Shown here in pieces: positions 12,087-13,134 of a stretch of DNA of 13,134 nt. The stretch is from Deltaproteobacteria bacterium. GTDB lineage: Bacteria > Desulfobacterota > Desulfobacteria > Desulfobacterales > SURF-15. Each line of letters begins with the position of its first letter. Positions within the stretch are counted from its first letter, which is position 1. The notes under the pieces are model-generated. The model made no database searches, had not been told where the DNA came from, and worked only from the letters and a program-made list of their open reading frames with translations. The stretch covers positions 1 through 13,134 of the forward strand of contig JAHEHB010000123.1 in the NCBI GenBank assembly GCA_024644775.1. The letters are read 5' to 3'. A program made the translations under genes and the position numbers.

Positions 12087-13134
12087 ATGCAGCAAACACA
12101 CATCAATAGAATCGCCGAAGAGCTCAACATCGAAAAAAAGCAGGTTATGGCCACGGCTTCTCTCATCGATGAGGGTGCCACCATTCCCTTTATCGCCCGG
12201 TACAGAAAGGAGATGACCGGTTCTTTGGACGAAGTTGCCGTCGGATCCATTCGGGATCGCCTCACCCAACTAAGGGAGTTGGACAAACGCCGGGATAGCA
12301 TTTTAAAGTCCCTTGAAGAAAGGAAACTGCTCACAGACAGTCTCAAAGAGAGCGTTCTGGCTGCTGAAACCCTCTCCACGCTTGAAGATATCTACCTGCC
12401 GTTCCGGCCGAAACGTCGTACCCGGGGTACAATGGCTCGGGAAAAGGGGCTGGAACCCCTCGCCAAGGTAATTTTTGCACAGGGAGATGAGGATCCTGTT
12501 TCGGAGGCCACCGCATTTGTTGATCCGGAAAAAAAGGTGGATACCCCGGCAGATGCCCTAACCGGCGCCAGAGATATCATTGCCGAGTGGGTGAACGAAG
12601 ACGGGGATGTCAGGGAAAGGATCCGGACCATTTACAGAAAAAAAGGCCTTTTCCATTCAAAGGTGAGGACAGACAAAGAGACCGAGGGCGCGAAATACAG
12701 AGATTATTTTGATTGGCAGGAACCCGCCTCGTCAGCTCCCTCCCACAGGGTTCTCGCCATGAGAAGGGGTGAAAAAGAGGGATTCCTCGAGATCCGAATA
12801 AGCGTCCCCGAGGGGGAGGTTCTGTCTGTGCTGGAAGGCATTTTTGTAAAAGGACCGGGTCAAACCTCGGAACAGGTCAAGATGGTTGTCCATGATGCCT
12901 TTAAAAGACTCTTATCCTGCGCCATGGAAACCGAGATACGTCTGGAAACAAAGGCGCGAGCCGATCTGGAGGCCATAAAAATTTTTGCGGACAATCTGCG
13001 GGAATTGTTGCTTGCCCCGCCCCTTGGTCAGAAAAATGTGCTGGCCGCAGATCCGGGCATCCGTACCGGATGCAAGGTGGTCTGCCTTGATCGTCAGGGC
13101 CGAATGCTGCACCACGATACCATCTATCCCTTCA
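12087..13134 (+). CDS. tex: Transcription accessory protein Tex (partial; C-terminus beyond right edge)
   Basis: The frame from the ATG at 12087 stays open to the right edge (349 codons of a family usually about 720-780 residues). The N-terminus INRIAEELNIEKKQVMATASLIDEGATIPFIARYRKEMTGSLDE is the diagnostic Tex opening. It is followed by LEDIYLPFRPKRRTRGTMAREKGLEPLA (helical domain) and, from about residue 318, VLAADPGIRTGCKVVCLD, the start of the YqgF/RNase H-like domain. The helix-hairpin-helix and S1 RNA-binding domains would lie past the edge. GGAG 11 nt before the ATG is a moderate ribosome binding site; another ATG just upstream (12065) is out of frame. Tex is a conserved cytoplasmic nucleic-acid-binding protein that influences transcription and, in some bacteria, toxin expression and RNA turnover. 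Confidence 0.95.
   Translation, partial: MQQTHINRIAEELNIEKKQVMATASLIDEGATIPFIARYRKEMTGSLDEVAVGSIRDRLTQLRELDKRRDSILKSLEERKLLTDSLKESVLAAETLSTLEDIYLPFRPKRRTRGTMAREKGLEPLAKVIFAQGDEDPVSEATAFVDPEKKVDTPADALTGARDIIAEWVNEDGDVRERIRTIYRKKGLFHSKVRTDKETEGAKYRDYFDWQEPASSAPSHRVLAMRRGEKEGFLEIRISVPEGEVLSVLEGIFVKGPGQTSEQVKMVVHDAFKRLLSCAMETEIRLETKARADLEAIKIFADNLRELLLAPPLGQKNVLAADPGIRTGCKVVCLDRQGRMLHHDTIYPF

Noticed and set aside
12059..12631. Minus-strand frames opposite the tex gene
   Set aside because: Tex is unmistakable on the plus strand, and the antisense products have low-complexity Ser-rich composition typical of reverse-strand artefacts.
1..13134. A defence island, CRISPR array or complete insertion sequence
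   Set aside because: Apart from two ordinary PIN toxin-antitoxin pairs there are no nuclease, helicase, reverse transcriptase, transposase or spacer-repeat signals in either strand.

Overview
The window looks like chromosomal DNA of a Gram-negative anaerobe, most likely a Desulfobacterota (former Deltaproteobacteria) relative. The reasons are a small Arg-Arg-repeat protein with a WVRV..KWSS tail, a non-HemE uroporphyrinogen-decarboxylase-fold protein, exported and lipid-anchored proteins, moderate GC content, and a hairpin-type miniature element of a kind I associate with that group. The taxonomic call is inference; there is no rRNA or other marker here.

Left part (1-3504, all minus strand): an ABC export operon of the MacB/LolD type reads leftwards as ATPase, permease, second permease, and the last gene runs off the left edge. 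Upstream of it is a Phd/VapB-type antitoxin and PIN-domain toxin pair. That pair has its own terminator and a promoter overlaid by an 18-bp perfect palindrome.

Middle (3718-5722): a plus-strand metallo-beta-lactamase-fold hydrolase with a variant metal motif, then a minus-strand 70-residue Arg-rich protein with a very good ribosome binding site, then a minus-strand exported protein of unknown function.

Right-middle (5878-9911, minus strand): an apparent four-gene transcription unit, lipoprotein > DUF4214-like membrane protein > xylulokinase > UROD-fold protein. The first two genes overlap and the second junction is 21 nt. The xylulokinase/UROD junction has been split by a 144-bp hairpin miniature element flanked by a 4-bp AACT duplication. 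Removing it restores a tight 17-nt junction with the same stop codon.

Right part (9912-13134): a 409-bp divergent intergenic region holds a second, unrelated palindromic element with 25-bp perfect inverted ends. It is followed on the plus strand by an amidohydrolase of the COG2159 type with an altered metal motif, a second antitoxin/PIN-toxin pair under a 35-bp palindrome that contains its promoter, and the N-terminal half of the transcription accessory protein Tex.

Most genes belong to known families. The features most worth a second look are the two miniature elements, the two palindromic toxin-antitoxin operators, the small Arg-Arg-repeat protein, the lipoprotein/DUF4214/kinase/UROD cluster, and three metalloenzyme-fold proteins that each carry Asp where a His or Cys ligand is usual. 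I found no tRNA, rRNA, CRISPR array, complete insertion sequence or clear defence system.
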